Assembly: GCA_900769475.1 (NCBI GenBank)
Contig: CAAGGQ010000139.1
Span: forward strand, 1 to 38,523
Direction of reading: 5' to 3'
DNA length: 38,523 nucleotides
DNA from: Clostridia bacterium
GTDB lineage: Bacteria; Bacillota; Clostridia; Oscillospirales; CAG-272
Below, piece after piece: positions 1 through 8,161 of the stretch; positions within the stretch are counted from its first letter, which is position 1, and each line of letters begins with the position of its first letter. The notes under the pieces were generated by a model. That model was not told the origin of the DNA, did not search any database, and worked only from the letters and a program-made list of their open reading frames with translations. The position numbers were made by a program, and so were the translations under genes.

Positions 1-1134
1 CGTCCCAAGAGATATTTCTATGACATGTGCGACCGCTACGGCATTCTGCTCTGGCAGGAATTCCCCTTGGCTTGCAACAATTATCGGGCAACGCCTCACT
101 ATCTGGGCGTACTGGAGTCCGAGGCAACCTCTATGATTCAAGATTTCCGCCATCACCCTTGCCTTGCCTTCTGGTGCGGCGGCAACGAGCTGTTCAACGA
201 CTGGTCGGGCATGGATGATCAATCCCACGCCCTGCGTCTTCTCAACAAGCTCTGCTATGAGCTCGATTACGAGCGTCCCTTCCTCTACACATCTCCCCTC
301 ATTGGTATGGCGCATGGAGGCTATACCTTCTACGACGAGCATCAGGGCGGTGAAACCCTGCAAGCCTTCCAAAAAGCCAGCAAAACGGCATACCCCGAGT
401 TCGGCATTCCCTCCATTACCGATGCCAAGCTTTTGCGTAAGGTGATCCCCGAGGAAGAGATCTCCTTCCCCATTCCCTACACAAAATCCTGGATCACCCA
501 CCACGGCTTTGACGCCTGGGGGCACGAGCGTTGGCTCTGTCAGGACGTGCTGGCGCGTTACTTCCCTCAGGCAACCTCCTTGGAGGAAATGGTGGAGCAA
601 TCCGAGTGGCTCCAGGCAGAGGGATACCGCGGACTCTTTGAGGAAATGCGCCGTCAGTGGCCCTCGTGCAGCATGGCCCTCAACTGGTGCTTTAACGAGC
701 CCTGGACCACCGTTGGAAACAACACCCTGTTGGCGTTCCCCTCTCATCCAAAGCCCTCCTATTACACCGTGAAGAGCGCGTTGCGCCCCACCCTGTTCAG
801 CGCTAAGATCGAAAAGTTCGTGTGGATCGCGGGCGAGACCTTGGAAGCCGAGCTCTGGTTCCTCAACGACGCCCCCGAGGCGGCAGAGGGCAAGGTGCGC
901 GTTACCGTTACCGTTGGCGATGAAACCGTGGAGCTTTTGGAATGGAGCGCCAAAGCCGCCGCCAACAGCAACCTGCAAGGCCCCACGGTGCGCTTCAAAA
1001 TGCCAAAGAACCTCTTGACCGACCGCTTTACCCTGACTCTCCACGCCGAAAACGGCATGGAAAACCAATACGTTTACCAATACCGTCCCACCAAAAAGAT
1101 CGTCAACCTCCGCGCCAACAACGGAGTGGAGTAA
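1..1134 (+). CDS. GH2 beta-mannosidase-like glycoside hydrolase, 3' part (5' end outside window)
   Basis: The reading frame is open from the first base (RPKRYFYDMCD...) to a TAA at 1132-1134, so about 377 C-terminal residues are present and the start lies outside the window. The text is typical of the GH2 TIM barrel of beta-mannosidases. GILLWQEFPL is followed by WCGGNE, whose Glu (codon 187-189) is the expected acid/base, and then by YPEFGIPS, whose Glu (codon 397-399) is the expected nucleophile. A beta-sandwich tail (about nt 790-1134) follows, as in GH2 mannosidases. The expected role is hydrolysis of beta-mannosides from N-glycans or mannans, probably in the cytoplasm, but the N-terminus that would show any signal peptide is missing. 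Another GH2 specificity cannot be excluded. Confidence 0.88.
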   Translation, partial: RPKRYFYDMCDRYGILLWQEFPLACNNYRATPHYLGVLESEATSMIQDFRHHPCLAFWCGGNELFNDWSGMDDQSHALRLLNKLCYELDYERPFLYTSPLIGMAHGGYTFYDEHQGGETLQAFQKASKTAYPEFGIPSITDAKLLRKVIPEEEISFPIPYTKSWITHHGFDAWGHERWLCQDVLARYFPQATSLEEMVEQSEWLQAEGYRGLFEEMRRQWPSCSMALNWCFNEPWTTVGNNTLLAFPSHPKPSYYTVKSALRPTLFSAKIEKFVWIAGETLEAELWFLNDAPEAAEGKVRVTVTVGDETVELLEWSAKAAANSNLQGPTVRFKMPKNLLTDRFTLTLHAENGMENQYVYQYRPTKKIVNLRANNGVE

Positions 1135-1152
1135 AAGTTAATGTTAAAGTTT

Positions 1153-1242
1153 TCGGGGGAGGGGGAGAACTTCTTGAAAAAAGTTCTCCCCCTCCCCCGA
1201 ACCCTCTCCCCCTTTCAAGAACTTTTGAAAAGGGGATTTTTT
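1153..1242 (+). terminator. Palindromic element copy 1 plus intrinsic terminator after the GH2 gene
   Basis: A perfect 20-bp stem (1153-1172 with 1181-1200) of G-rich/C-rich sequence starts 18 nt after the GH2 stop. A second hairpin follows (1209-1218 with 1225-1235) with a run of six T at 1237-1242, which is a classic plus-strand intrinsic terminator. The first stem and the CTTTCAAGAACTT tail match two other places in this window (1430-1513 and 14800-14867), each immediately downstream of a gene and in the same orientation relative to it. Confidence 0.8.
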
Positions 1243-1429
1243 ATTTTGGTTGGGAAGTTCTGTGCGTCTATCCGAAGAGCGGCCTCGTGTCACCCTGAGC
1301 AAAAAATGCGAAGCGTAAAAAACAAGTCATCGCAGAGCAGGCTCACAAGCTGGCAAAACAGCCCGGGGTGCCTGCATCCTCGATAACCCGATACAACGGA
1401 TCGAAAAAACAACATCCCCCTCTCCTAAA
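1243..1429. other. Intergenic spacer between two convergent transcription units
   Basis: About 190 bases lie between the two tail-to-tail palindromic elements. I see no convincing gene, promoter or structured RNA. Short reading frames here lack ribosome binding sites and protein-like composition. Confidence 0.5.
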
Positions 1430-1513
1430 AATCCTTTTTTGTAAGTTCTTGAAAGGGTGAGGGGGTTGGGGGAGCGGGGAAACTTCTTTCAAGAAGTTTC
1501 CCCGCTCCCCCAA
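1430..1513 (-). terminator. Palindromic element copy 2 after the pyrimidine operon
   Basis: A perfect 23-bp stem (1466-1488 with 1491-1513) begins 9 nt beyond the stop of the IMP dehydrogenase gene. Read on the minus strand, the stem is followed by CTTTCAAGAACTT and an A-rich stretch rather than a clear U-tract. It is therefore a strong 3'-end hairpin (termination or RNA protection) but not a textbook intrinsic terminator. It is homologous to the elements at 1153-1235 and 14800-14867. Confidence 0.7.
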
Positions 1514-1522
1514 GGTCTTTAT

Positions 1523-3028
1523 TTACTTAATCGTATTGCCTTTTTCCTTCTGAATAACGTCGTGGGCGCCGCCCTCAACGATACTGGTAGCCGACACCAG
1601 GGTAAGCACGGCCTTTTCCTGCAGTTCAGGGATAGTGAGCGCGCCGCAGTTACACATGGTGGACTTGACCTTTGCCAGGGACATGGCCACGTTGTCCTTC
1701 AGGCTTCCGGCGTAAGGAACGTAGGAGTCCACGCCTTCCTCGAAGGAAAGCTTCTTATCGCCGCCCAGGTCGTATCTCTGCCAGTTACGGGCACGGGCCG
1801 AGCCCTCGCCCCAGTATTCCTTATAGTAGGTTCCGCCAATGCTGACCTTATTGGAGGGGCTTTCATCGAAGCGAGCAAAATATCTACCCAGCATCACGAA
1901 ATCCGCGCCCATGGCCAGGGAGAGGGTGATGTGGTGGTCGTAAACGATACCGCCATCGGAGCAAACGGGAATATACACGCCGGTCTCCCGGAAGTACTCG
2001 TCTCTTGCACGACAAACCTCGATGAGTGCCGTTGCCTGACCGCGGCCAATGCCCTTGGTCTCACGGGTGATGCAGATCGAGCCGCCGCCGATACCAACCT
2101 TAATGAAGTCGGCACCGCAATCGGCCAGGAAGCGGAAGCCGGCAGCATCTACCACGTTGCCCGCGCCCACCTTTACGCTGTCACCGTATTTCTCACGGAT
2201 CCAGGCCAGGGTGCGCTGCTGCCATTCGGAGAAGCCCTCGGAGGAGTCGATGCAGAGCACGTCGGCACCGGCCTCTACCAGTGCGGGAACACGCTCGGCG
2301 TAGTCACGGGTGTTGATGCCCGCGCCTACCACGTATCTCTTGGAAGCATCCAACAGCTCGTTGGGGTTCTGCTTGTGAGCCTCGTAGTCCTTGCGGAAAA
2401 CCAGATAGCAGAGCTTGCCCTCCTCGTTGATGATGGGAAGAGAGTTGAGCTTATGATCCCAAATAATATCGTTGGCCTCCTTGAGGGTGGTGCCCTCCTT
2501 GGCAACGATCAGCTTGCTGAAGGGAGTCATGAAATCCTTTACCTTGGTGGCAGGATCCATGCGGCTGACGCGATAATCGCGGCCGGTAACGATGCCCAGC
2601 AGCTTGCCGTTGGGCGTGCCGTCATCGGTGACAGCCACGGTGGAGTAGCCGTTCTGCTCCTTCAGAGCCACCACGTCGGCCATGGTGCTCTCGGGAGTCA
2701 CGTTGGAGCCGCTGATCACAAAGCCGGCCTTGTGATTCTTGGCACGGCGAACCATGGCGGCCTCGTCCTCAATGGTCTGAGAGCCGTAGATGAAGGATAC
2801 ACCGCCCTCGGTTGCCAAAGCAACGGCCAAGCGGTCTCCGGAAACCGACTGCATGATGGCAGATACCATGGGAATATTCATGGTAATGGCAGAGGTCTCG
2901 CCCTTCTTGAATTTCACCAGGGGGGTCTTGAGACTAACATTGGCCGGAATGCACTCGGCAGAGGAATACCCGGGAATCAGCAGGTACTCGTTAAAGGTAT
3001 GGGAAGGTTCGTTAATAAAGGTGGCCAT
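1523..3028 (-). CDS. guaB: IMP dehydrogenase, Tritrichomonas foetus-like type
   Basis: 501 aa. It oxidises IMP to XMP with NAD+, the committed step to GTP. The TIM barrel is interrupted by a CBS pair (about residues 105-225). The catalytic loop GIGGGSICITR carries Cys319, and the mobile flap ARARNWQRYDLGG carries Arg418-Tyr419. From memory, the protein aligns almost without gaps to the IMPDH of the protozoan Tritrichomonas foetus. Cys319, Lys310, Arg382, Arg418, Tyr419 and Glu431 fall at the same residue numbers. Lys310 and Glu431 are the residues linked there to weak mycophenolic acid binding, so drug tolerance is an inference. The ATG at 3028 is preceded by AAGGAG. It lies 6 nt after the stop of pyrB, so it is the last gene of the pyrimidine operon, and the palindromic element follows its stop. 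Confidence 0.95.
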   Translation of the reverse strand: MATFINEPSHTFNEYLLIPGYSSAECIPANVSLKTPLVKFKKGETSAITMNIPMVSAIMQSVSGDRLAVALATEGGVSFIYGSQTIEDEAAMVRRAKNHKAGFVISGSNVTPESTMADVVALKEQNGYSTVAVTDDGTPNGKLLGIVTGRDYRVSRMDPATKVKDFMTPFSKLIVAKEGTTLKEANDIIWDHKLNSLPIINEEGKLCYLVFRKDYEAHKQNPNELLDASKRYVVGAGINTRDYAERVPALVEAGADVLCIDSSEGFSEWQQRTLAWIREKYGDSVKVGAGNVVDAAGFRFLADCGADFIKVGIGGGSICITRETKGIGRGQATALIEVCRARDEYFRETGVYIPVCSDGGIVYDHHITLSLAMGADFVMLGRYFARFDESPSNKVSIGGTYYKEYWGEGSARARNWQRYDLGGDKKLSFEEGVDSYVPYAGSLKDNVAMSLAKVKSTMCNCGALTIPELQEKAVLTLVSATSIVEGGAHDVIQKEKGNTIK

Positions 3029-3034
3029 CTCTAC

Positions 3035-4132
3035 TTAAATCTCCTTTGTTTGTTGTTTGCTTTCGCAGTAGATACATCTGCAAATATGGTATTCTTTATC
3101 GGTGACTTTAAAAATTTGATCCAACTCCTGCTCCACCGACGTGATGCAGTTGGGATTTTGGCAGCGGACGGTGTTGATCAACAGCTCCGCGTTCTCATTC
3201 TCTGTGGGAGAGGGCTCGTTCGCGCTCTCCAACAGGCGCAGGATCAGCGCCATGCGAATGTACTTTCCGTTGCTTACCTGCTTAAAGTAGCAGGCTCTGG
3301 GATCCTTGTCCACCTGCACGCTGATCTCGTTCACACGAGGCAGGGGGTGGAGAACGGCCATGTCCGCTTTGGCAAGGGCCATCTTCTCGGGAGTAAGAAT
3401 ATAGCTATCCTTGAGCCGCTCGTAAACAAAGGGGTCAGCAAAGCGTTCCCGCTGAATGCGGGTCATATAGAGGATATCCAAAGTGGGGAGTGCCTCCTCC
3501 AGGTTGGTGGTCTCCACATACTCCATGTGGTTCTTTTCCAGATCGTCGAAGCGGACGTAGCCCGGAATCTTGAGCTCCTCGGGAGAAATGAGCACGATCT
3601 TGATTCCCGTGTAGCGGGTGAGGGCCGAGATCAAGGAATGCACGGTTCTTCCGTACTTCAGATCTCCGCAAAAGCCCACGGTCAGATCGTTGAGTCTTCC
3701 CTTTTCCCGATAGATGGTCAACAGATCGGTCAGGGTCTGGGTGGGATGGTTGTGTCCGCCATCCCCCGCGTTGATCACGGGGATCGTGGCGTTTTGTGCC
3801 GCCACGTAGGGCGCGCCCTCCTTGGGATGACGCATGGCAATGATATCGGCGTAACAGCTGATGACCTTTGCGGTATCGGCTACGCTCTCGCCCTTACTGG
3901 CCGAGGAGGAGCTTGCCTCGGAAAAACCGATCACGTTTCCACCCAGCTCCATCATGGCCGCCTCAAAGCTGAGGCGCGTACGGGTGGAGGGCTCGAAAAA
4001 CAGGGTGGCCAGCTTCTTTCCCCGACACTTTTCGGCATAGGCCGCAGGGTGCTCGATGATATCGTTGGCCGTGGCGATCAGCTCGTCCAGTTCCTCAATG
4101 GACAGATCAAAAATATCAATTAAGCTTCTCAT
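3035..4132 (-). CDS. pyrB: Aspartate carbamoyltransferase catalytic chain fused to a PyrI-type zinc domain
   Basis: 365 aa, against about 305-310 for an ordinary catalytic chain. It joins carbamoyl phosphate and aspartate to carbamoyl aspartate. Residues 1-305 are the transcarbamoylase: carbamoyl-phosphate loop EPSTRTR (47-53), GGHNHPTQ (125-132) and LHPLPR (261-266). The extra C-terminus (about 318-358) carries Cys324, Cys329, Cys353 and Cys356 with spacing C-x4-C-x23-C-x2-C. That is exactly the spacing of the zinc site in the C-terminal domain of E. coli PyrI. The nucleotide-binding allosteric domain of PyrI is absent. The zinc domain probably fixes contacts between catalytic trimers without allostery (inference). 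The ATG at 4132 has GGAGG 6 nt upstream. The gene lies between pyrE and the IMPDH gene. Confidence 0.95.
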   Translation of the reverse strand: MRSLIDIFDLSIEELDELIATANDIIEHPAAYAEKCRGKKLATLFFEPSTRTRLSFEAAMMELGGNVIGFSEASSSSASKGESVADTAKVISCYADIIAMRHPKEGAPYVAAQNATIPVINAGDGGHNHPTQTLTDLLTIYREKGRLNDLTVGFCGDLKYGRTVHSLISALTRYTGIKIVLISPEELKIPGYVRFDDLEKNHMEYVETTNLEEALPTLDILYMTRIQRERFADPFVYERLKDSYILTPEKMALAKADMAVLHPLPRVNEISVQVDKDPRACYFKQVSNGKYIRMALILRLLESANEPSPTENENAELLINTVRCQNPNCITSVEQELDQIFKVTDKEYHICRCIYCESKQQTKEI

Positions 4133-4169
4133 GGATACCTCCGGTTAGAAGAAAGGATTGGCGTCCGGA

Positions 4170-4826
4170 TCAAGCCTTGGCACCGTTAATTGCCAGGTAG
4201 TTCTTAATGCGGGTCACATTCTCGGCGTTCTTCTCGTCCTCTTCCAGATACTCAATGATATCGTAAACGTCAACCACAGAATAAACCGGGAAGCCGAACT
4301 GCTCCTCGATCTCCTGCATCGCGCCCTTCTCGGTCTGACCCTTTTCCTTGCGGTCTACCATAATAAAGGTAGCGGCTACGCGAGTGCCCTCCAGGTGAGA
4401 AAGGATCTCCATGCTCTCGCGGATGGCGGTGCCTGCGGTGATCACGTCCTCAATGATCACGATCTCCTCGCCAGCCGTGGGAACGTATCCAACGAATACG
4501 CCGCCCTCACCGTGGTCCTTAACCTCCTTGCGGTTGAAGAAGAAGGGAACGTTCAAGCCATTCTTGGAAAGAGCCACTGCCGCGGAAACCGCAAGGGAAA
4601 TGCCCTTGTAGGCAGGTCCGTAAAGAACCGCCGGCTTCTTGCCCAGCTTTTCAAAGTAGGCTCTTGCGTAGAACTCGCCAAGCTTGGCAATGTCCTCGCC
4701 GGTCTTGATCATACCCGCATTGATAAAGTAGGGGATCTTGCGTCCGCTCTTGGCAGTGAAATCACCAAACTTCAGAACGCCCGCGCTCTCCAAAAACTGT
4801 ATAAATTCTCTCTTGTAGCTTTCCAT
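4170..4826 (-). CDS. pyrE: Orotate phosphoribosyltransferase
   Basis: 218 aa, the normal length. It transfers the phosphoribosyl group of PRPP to orotate, giving OMP in the fifth step of UMP synthesis. The PRPP-binding signature VIIEDVITAGTAI is at residues 123-135. The substrate-side segment KSGRKIPYFINAG (26-38) and the flexible-loop region FNRKEVKDHGEGG (97-109) are also present. The ATG at 4826 has AAGGAG 8 nt upstream. It follows pyrF by 24 nt and precedes pyrB by 37 nt in the same operon, with nothing unusual seen. Confidence 0.97.
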   Translation of the reverse strand: MESYKREFIQFLESAGVLKFGDFTAKSGRKIPYFINAGMIKTGEDIAKLGEFYARAYFEKLGKKPAVLYGPAYKGISLAVSAAVALSKNGLNVPFFFNRKEVKDHGEGGVFVGYVPTAGEEIVIIEDVITAGTAIRESMEILSHLEGTRVAATFIMVDRKEKGQTEKGAMQEIEEQFGFPVYSVVDVYDIIEYLEEDEKNAENVTRIKNYLAINGAKA

Positions 4827-4850
4827 GTTCTTATCTCCTTATCTCAATTC

Positions 4851-5549
4851 TCAGTCAACGAACTCGGCAACGCATCTCTCGTATGCGGCAACGGGATCGG
4901 GAGCGGCGGTAATGGGACGTCCCACCACGATATAATCCGAGCCGATCTTCTTCGCCTCAGCAGGAGTCATCACGCGTTTTTGGTCACCAACGTCACCGTC
5001 GGCAAAGCGAACGCCGGGGGTTACGGTGAGGAACTTCTCGCCGCATCTCTCATGCACCTTGCCAGCCTCCAGGGGAGAGCAAACCACGCCGTCCAGGCCC
5101 GCGATCTTTGCGTTGTGAGCATAGTGCATTACAACCTCGGCAATGGGCTCCTTGATGAGCAGATCCTTCTCCATACGCTCCTGATCGGTAGAAGTCAACT
5201 GAGTGACCGCGATGAGAAGAGGACGGGTGCCGTCGGGTCTGGTGAGTCCTTCGATGGCAGCTTCCATCATGGAGCAGGTGCCTGCGGCGTGCAGGTTGGT
5301 CATATCCACGTCCAAACGGGAAAGAACCGCCATGGATTTTTTCACCGTGTTGGGAATATCGTGAAGCTTCAGATCCAAAAAGATCTTATGTCCGCGCTTC
5401 TTGATCTCTCTTACAATGGAGGGACCCTCGGCATAAAACAGCTCCATACCGATCTTTACAAATGGCTTTCTGCCGGTAAACTGATCCAGGAAAGCAAATG
5501 TTTTTTCTGCGCTGTCAAAATCACAGGCAATGATTACGTCTTTTCCCAT
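4851..5549 (-). CDS. pyrF: Orotidine 5'-phosphate decarboxylase (group 1)
   Basis: 232 aa, typical of the short bacterial class. It decarboxylates OMP to UMP, the last step of the pathway. The catalytic segment FLDLKLHDIPNTV holds Asp59, Lys61 and Asp64, the charged network of the active site. The phosphate-binding end is TPGVRF followed by YIVVGRPI. The ATG at 5549 has AAGGAG upstream. It is separated by 34 nt from the preceding esterase gene and by 24 nt from pyrE. Although pyrF and pyrE catalyse consecutive steps, here they are separate proteins and are not fused. Confidence 0.97.
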   Translation of the reverse strand: MGKDVIIACDFDSAEKTFAFLDQFTGRKPFVKIGMELFYAEGPSIVREIKKRGHKIFLDLKLHDIPNTVKKSMAVLSRLDVDMTNLHAAGTCSMMEAAIEGLTRPDGTRPLLIAVTQLTSTDQERMEKDLLIKEPIAEVVMHYAHNAKIAGLDGVVCSPLEAGKVHERCGEKFLTVTPGVRFADGDVGDQKRVMTPAEAKKIGSDYIVVGRPITAAPDPVAAYERCVAEFVD

Positions 5550-5583
5550 TTTTTTCTCCTTATCTTAAATATACTTACAATGA

Positions 5584-6405
5584 TTACAGTGTTTCTGCCC
5601 ATTCTGCCGCCATACGGAGCCACTCGGCAACCACGGGAAGCTCGTATTTGGGTTTTCCGTTAGCCGTGATAGCGTTGGCAAGAGAAAATCCGTGGGGGGC
5701 GTTGGGGTAAACGTGAAGCTCGAAGGGAACGCCCGCCTCGGCGTAGGCGTTGCCCAGCGCCAGGGAATTACGCAGATCCACGGTTTTATCGTTAAAGCCG
5801 TGCACAATAAAGGCGGGCGTCGAATCGGCATCCACGTGCCGCTCCACCGACGCGCGATGAAGCTTCTCTTTGTCGGTAATCTTACAGTCGCACAAAGACT
5901 CCCACGCGGTGATGTATTTTTCGTTGTTGGAATAATCGGGCGAGATCATAGGGTAGATCAACATCACGCCCTTGAGCTTGTTGTAGCCGCAAGGCATATC
6001 CGCAACCGCGGCGTTGACCTCCTCGGATTTCCACAGCGTTCCAAGCGTTCCTGCCAGGTGTCCGCCTGCGGAAAAGCCCACCGCAAAAAGCTCCTCGGAA
6101 TCAATGCCGTATTCCTCGGCATGATCCTTGATATGCTTGATGGCAAGGGTCGCCTCGATCAGCTGATCGGGGAATTTTTTGCCGCTTTCCTTTCCCACCG
6201 AGTAGTGAAGAACAAAGGCGTTATATCCATACGGCATAAATGCCTGCGCGATCGGCGCGCTCTCCCGCTCGGAAATCTTGTAATATCCTCCGCCCGGAAG
6301 GATCAAAATCGCCTTGCGCACAAACGCCTTGATCGGATCCGCAATATACGCCTCCAGATAGACGTTTTCATTCTCTTTTGATAGTTCAATTCGCTCGTAT
6401 CTCAT
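5584..6405 (-). CDS. Alpha/beta hydrolase (acetyl esterase-like), paralogue A
   Basis: 273 aa. An oxyanion segment ILPGGGYY (35-42), nucleophile elbow GFSAGG with Ser112, an acid candidate in HGFNDKTVD (Asp206 or Asp210) and His238 in NAPHGF make a complete catalytic triad. The overall type matches small bacterial esterases of the acetyl-xylan/feruloyl esterase group. There is no signal peptide, so it acts in the cytoplasm. By eye it is about 70% identical over the first 120 residues to the gene immediately upstream in the operon, a recent tandem duplication. Its place between pyrD and pyrF is unexplained: either passive hitch-hiking or deacylation of an imported substrate. The ribosome binding site is weak (AAAGAG), and the gap from paralogue B is 15 nt. 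Confidence 0.88.
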   Translation of the reverse strand: MRYERIELSKENENVYLEAYIADPIKAFVRKAILILPGGGYYKISERESAPIAQAFMPYGYNAFVLHYSVGKESGKKFPDQLIEATLAIKHIKDHAEEYGIDSEELFAVGFSAGGHLAGTLGTLWKSEEVNAAVADMPCGYNKLKGVMLIYPMISPDYSNNEKYITAWESLCDCKITDKEKLHRASVERHVDADSTPAFIVHGFNDKTVDLRNSLALGNAYAEAGVPFELHVYPNAPHGFSLANAITANGKPKYELPVVAEWLRMAAEWAETL

Positions 6406-6420
6406 AAAGCACTCTACTCT

Positions 6421-7239
6421 TTACAGAATTTCTGCCCATTCGGCTGCCAGGCGAACCCACTCGGCAACACGGGGGTTGATGTGATGAGGTCTTCCCATCG
6501 CGGTGATGGCATTTGCCACCGAAAGCCCGTGAGGTCCTTCGGGGAAAACGTGCATCTCAAAGGGGATCCCCGCCTCGGCGTAAGCCTTTCCCAGCACCAT
6601 CACGTTTCGAACGTCCACCGTAGGATCGGTGTAGGTGTGCATGATGAAGGCAGGAACCGAATCGGCGTCCACGTGCTTCTCCACCGCCGCGCTGTCCAGC
6701 TGCTCCTGTGTAGGATTTTCACAGCCGAGAAGCGTTCCCCAAGCCTTGGTGTAGCGCTCACAGTTGGAATAATCGGGGGACGTCATGGGGTAGATCAGCA
6801 TTGCGCCCTTGGGCTTGTTGTAGCCGTAGGGCATATCCACGGCGGCTCTGACCGCCTCGGATTTCCACATGGTGGCAACCGCTCCCGCAAGATGTCCTCC
6901 TGCGGAAAAGCCCACCACAAAAAGCTGCTCGGGATCAATGCCGTACTCCTCGGCATGATCCTTAATATGCTTGATAGCAAGGGTCGCCTCGATCAGCTGC
7001 GTGGGAAACGCCCTGCCGCTATCGACGCCAACCGTGTAATGAAGAACAAAAGCGTTGTATCCGTAGGGCATGAACGCCATTGCCACCGGCTCACTCTCAC
7101 GCGCCGAGCAATACTCGTACGCGCCGCCGGGAATGATCAGAAGCGCCTTGCGGATGAAATTCTTCATGGGCTCGGCAATATAAGTATCCATCCAAACGTC
7201 GGGGCGTCCCGCCACCAGTTCGATTCGTTCCGTTTTCAT
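6421..7239 (-). CDS. Alpha/beta hydrolase (acetyl esterase-like), paralogue B
   Basis: 272 aa, tandem paralogue of the downstream gene. It has the same layout: IIPGGAYE near residue 35, nucleophile elbow GFSAGG with Ser112, acid residue Asp205 (HTYTDPTVD) and His237 in EGPHGL. All triad members are present, so both copies should be active. Differences cluster in the N-terminal 20 residues and around residues 40-55, near the expected acyl pocket, which suggests divergent specificity (inference). The ATG at 7239 has AAGGAG 9 nt upstream. It follows pyrD with a 13-nt gap, so it is translated from the pyr transcript. The substrate cannot be told from sequence. Confidence 0.88.
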   Translation of the reverse strand: MKTERIELVAGRPDVWMDTYIAEPMKNFIRKALLIIPGGAYEYCSARESEPVAMAFMPYGYNAFVLHYTVGVDSGRAFPTQLIEATLAIKHIKDHAEEYGIDPEQLFVVGFSAGGHLAGAVATMWKSEAVRAAVDMPYGYNKPKGAMLIYPMTSPDYSNCERYTKAWGTLLGCENPTQEQLDSAAVEKHVDADSVPAFIMHTYTDPTVDVRNVMVLGKAYAEAGIPFEMHVFPEGPHGLSVANAITAMGRPHHINPRVAEWVRLAAEWAEIL

Positions 7240-7252
7240 AGTCGTTTGCTCC

Positions 7253-8161
7253 TTACGCCATTCCGATGATCTCGGAAAGCGACTTGATTCCGTATTTTTC
7301 CATCACGGCGGGAAGATCCTTAACAATGTTGTAGCAGGCGTAGGGATCCACCAGATTAGCGGCTCCTACCTCAACTGCCGTGGCACCGGCGAGCATCATT
7401 TCGATGACGTCCTCGGCAGTGGTGATACCACCCATTCCCACCACGGGAATGTTTACGGCGTGAGCGACCTGGTAGACCATGCGAACCGCCACCGGGAAGA
7501 TGGCGCTGCCCGAAAATCCGCCCATCTTGTTGGCAATGACGGGCTTCTTGGTGCGCAGGTCGATTCTCATACCCAACAGGGTGTTGATCAGGCTGATGCC
7601 ATCGGCCCCCGCCTCCTCACAGGCCTTGGCGATGCTGACGATATCGGTAACGTTGGGGGATAATTTAATAATCACGGGCTTGGTGGTGACTGCCTTGACT
7701 GCCCGGGTCACGGTGGCCGCCGCCTCGGGGGAGGTACCAAAGCTCATGCCGCCCCCGTGTACGTTGGGACAGCTGACGTTGACCTCCAGCCAACCCACCT
7801 GCTCTTCCTGATCCAGCATCTGGCAGGTGTAAGCGTAATCCTCCACCGAGAATCCGCTCACATTAGCCATGACCGGCTTATGGAAGCAGGTCTTCAGCTT
7901 GGGAAGCTCCTCGGAAATGACCTTCTCCACACCGGGATTCTGCAATCCAACGGCGTTGATCATGCCCGCGGTGCACTCGGCAATGCGGGGCGTGGGGTTT
8001 CCAAATCTGGGATCCTTGGTGGTTCCCTTAAAGGAGAAGGAGCCCAGGCAGTTGATGTCGTAAAGCTCGGCAAACTCATAGCCGTAGCCAAAGGTTCCGG
8101 AGGCGGGAATGATGGGGTTATCCATCTCAATGCCGCACAGGGTTACTTTCATTTCTCCCAT
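7253..8161 (-). CDS. pyrD: Dihydroorotate dehydrogenase B (NAD+), catalytic subunit
   Basis: 302 aa from the ATG at 8161, chosen because AGGAGG lies 7 nt upstream and the length fits the family. A longer in-frame extension upstream (to 8245) only reads through the pyrK end in another frame. It oxidises dihydroorotate to orotate on FMN and passes electrons to PyrK. The catalytic base is Cys131 in NVSCPNVHGGG, as in class 1 enzymes (class 2 has Ser). The FMN-binding segments include SGTFGYG (21-27) and GMGGITTAEDV near the C-terminus. The start overlaps the pyrK stop by 13 nt, indicating translational coupling of the two subunits. Confidence 0.96.
   Translation of the reverse strand: MGEMKVTLCGIEMDNPIIPASGTFGYGYEFAELYDINCLGSFSFKGTTKDPRFGNPTPRIAECTAGMINAVGLQNPGVEKVISEELPKLKTCFHKPVMANVSGFSVEDYAYTCQMLDQEEQVGWLEVNVSCPNVHGGGMSFGTSPEAAATVTRAVKAVTTKPVIIKLSPNVTDIVSIAKACEEAGADGISLINTLLGMRIDLRTKKPVIANKMGGFSGSAIFPVAVRMVYQVAHAVNIPVVGMGGITTAEDVIEMMLAGATAVEVGAANLVDPYACYNIVKDLPAVMEKYGIKSLSEIIGMA

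Noticed and set aside
1270..1290. Shared 12-mer TCCGAAGAGCGG with the ZTP riboswitch region (29367-29380)
   Set aside because: The rest of the sequence does not match and there is no aptamer core, so it is treated as coincidence.
1457..4123. An 888-codon open frame on the plus strand
   Set aside because: It lies antisense to the IMPDH and pyrB genes, both of which have full family motifs and ribosome binding sites. It arises from high-GC codon bias.
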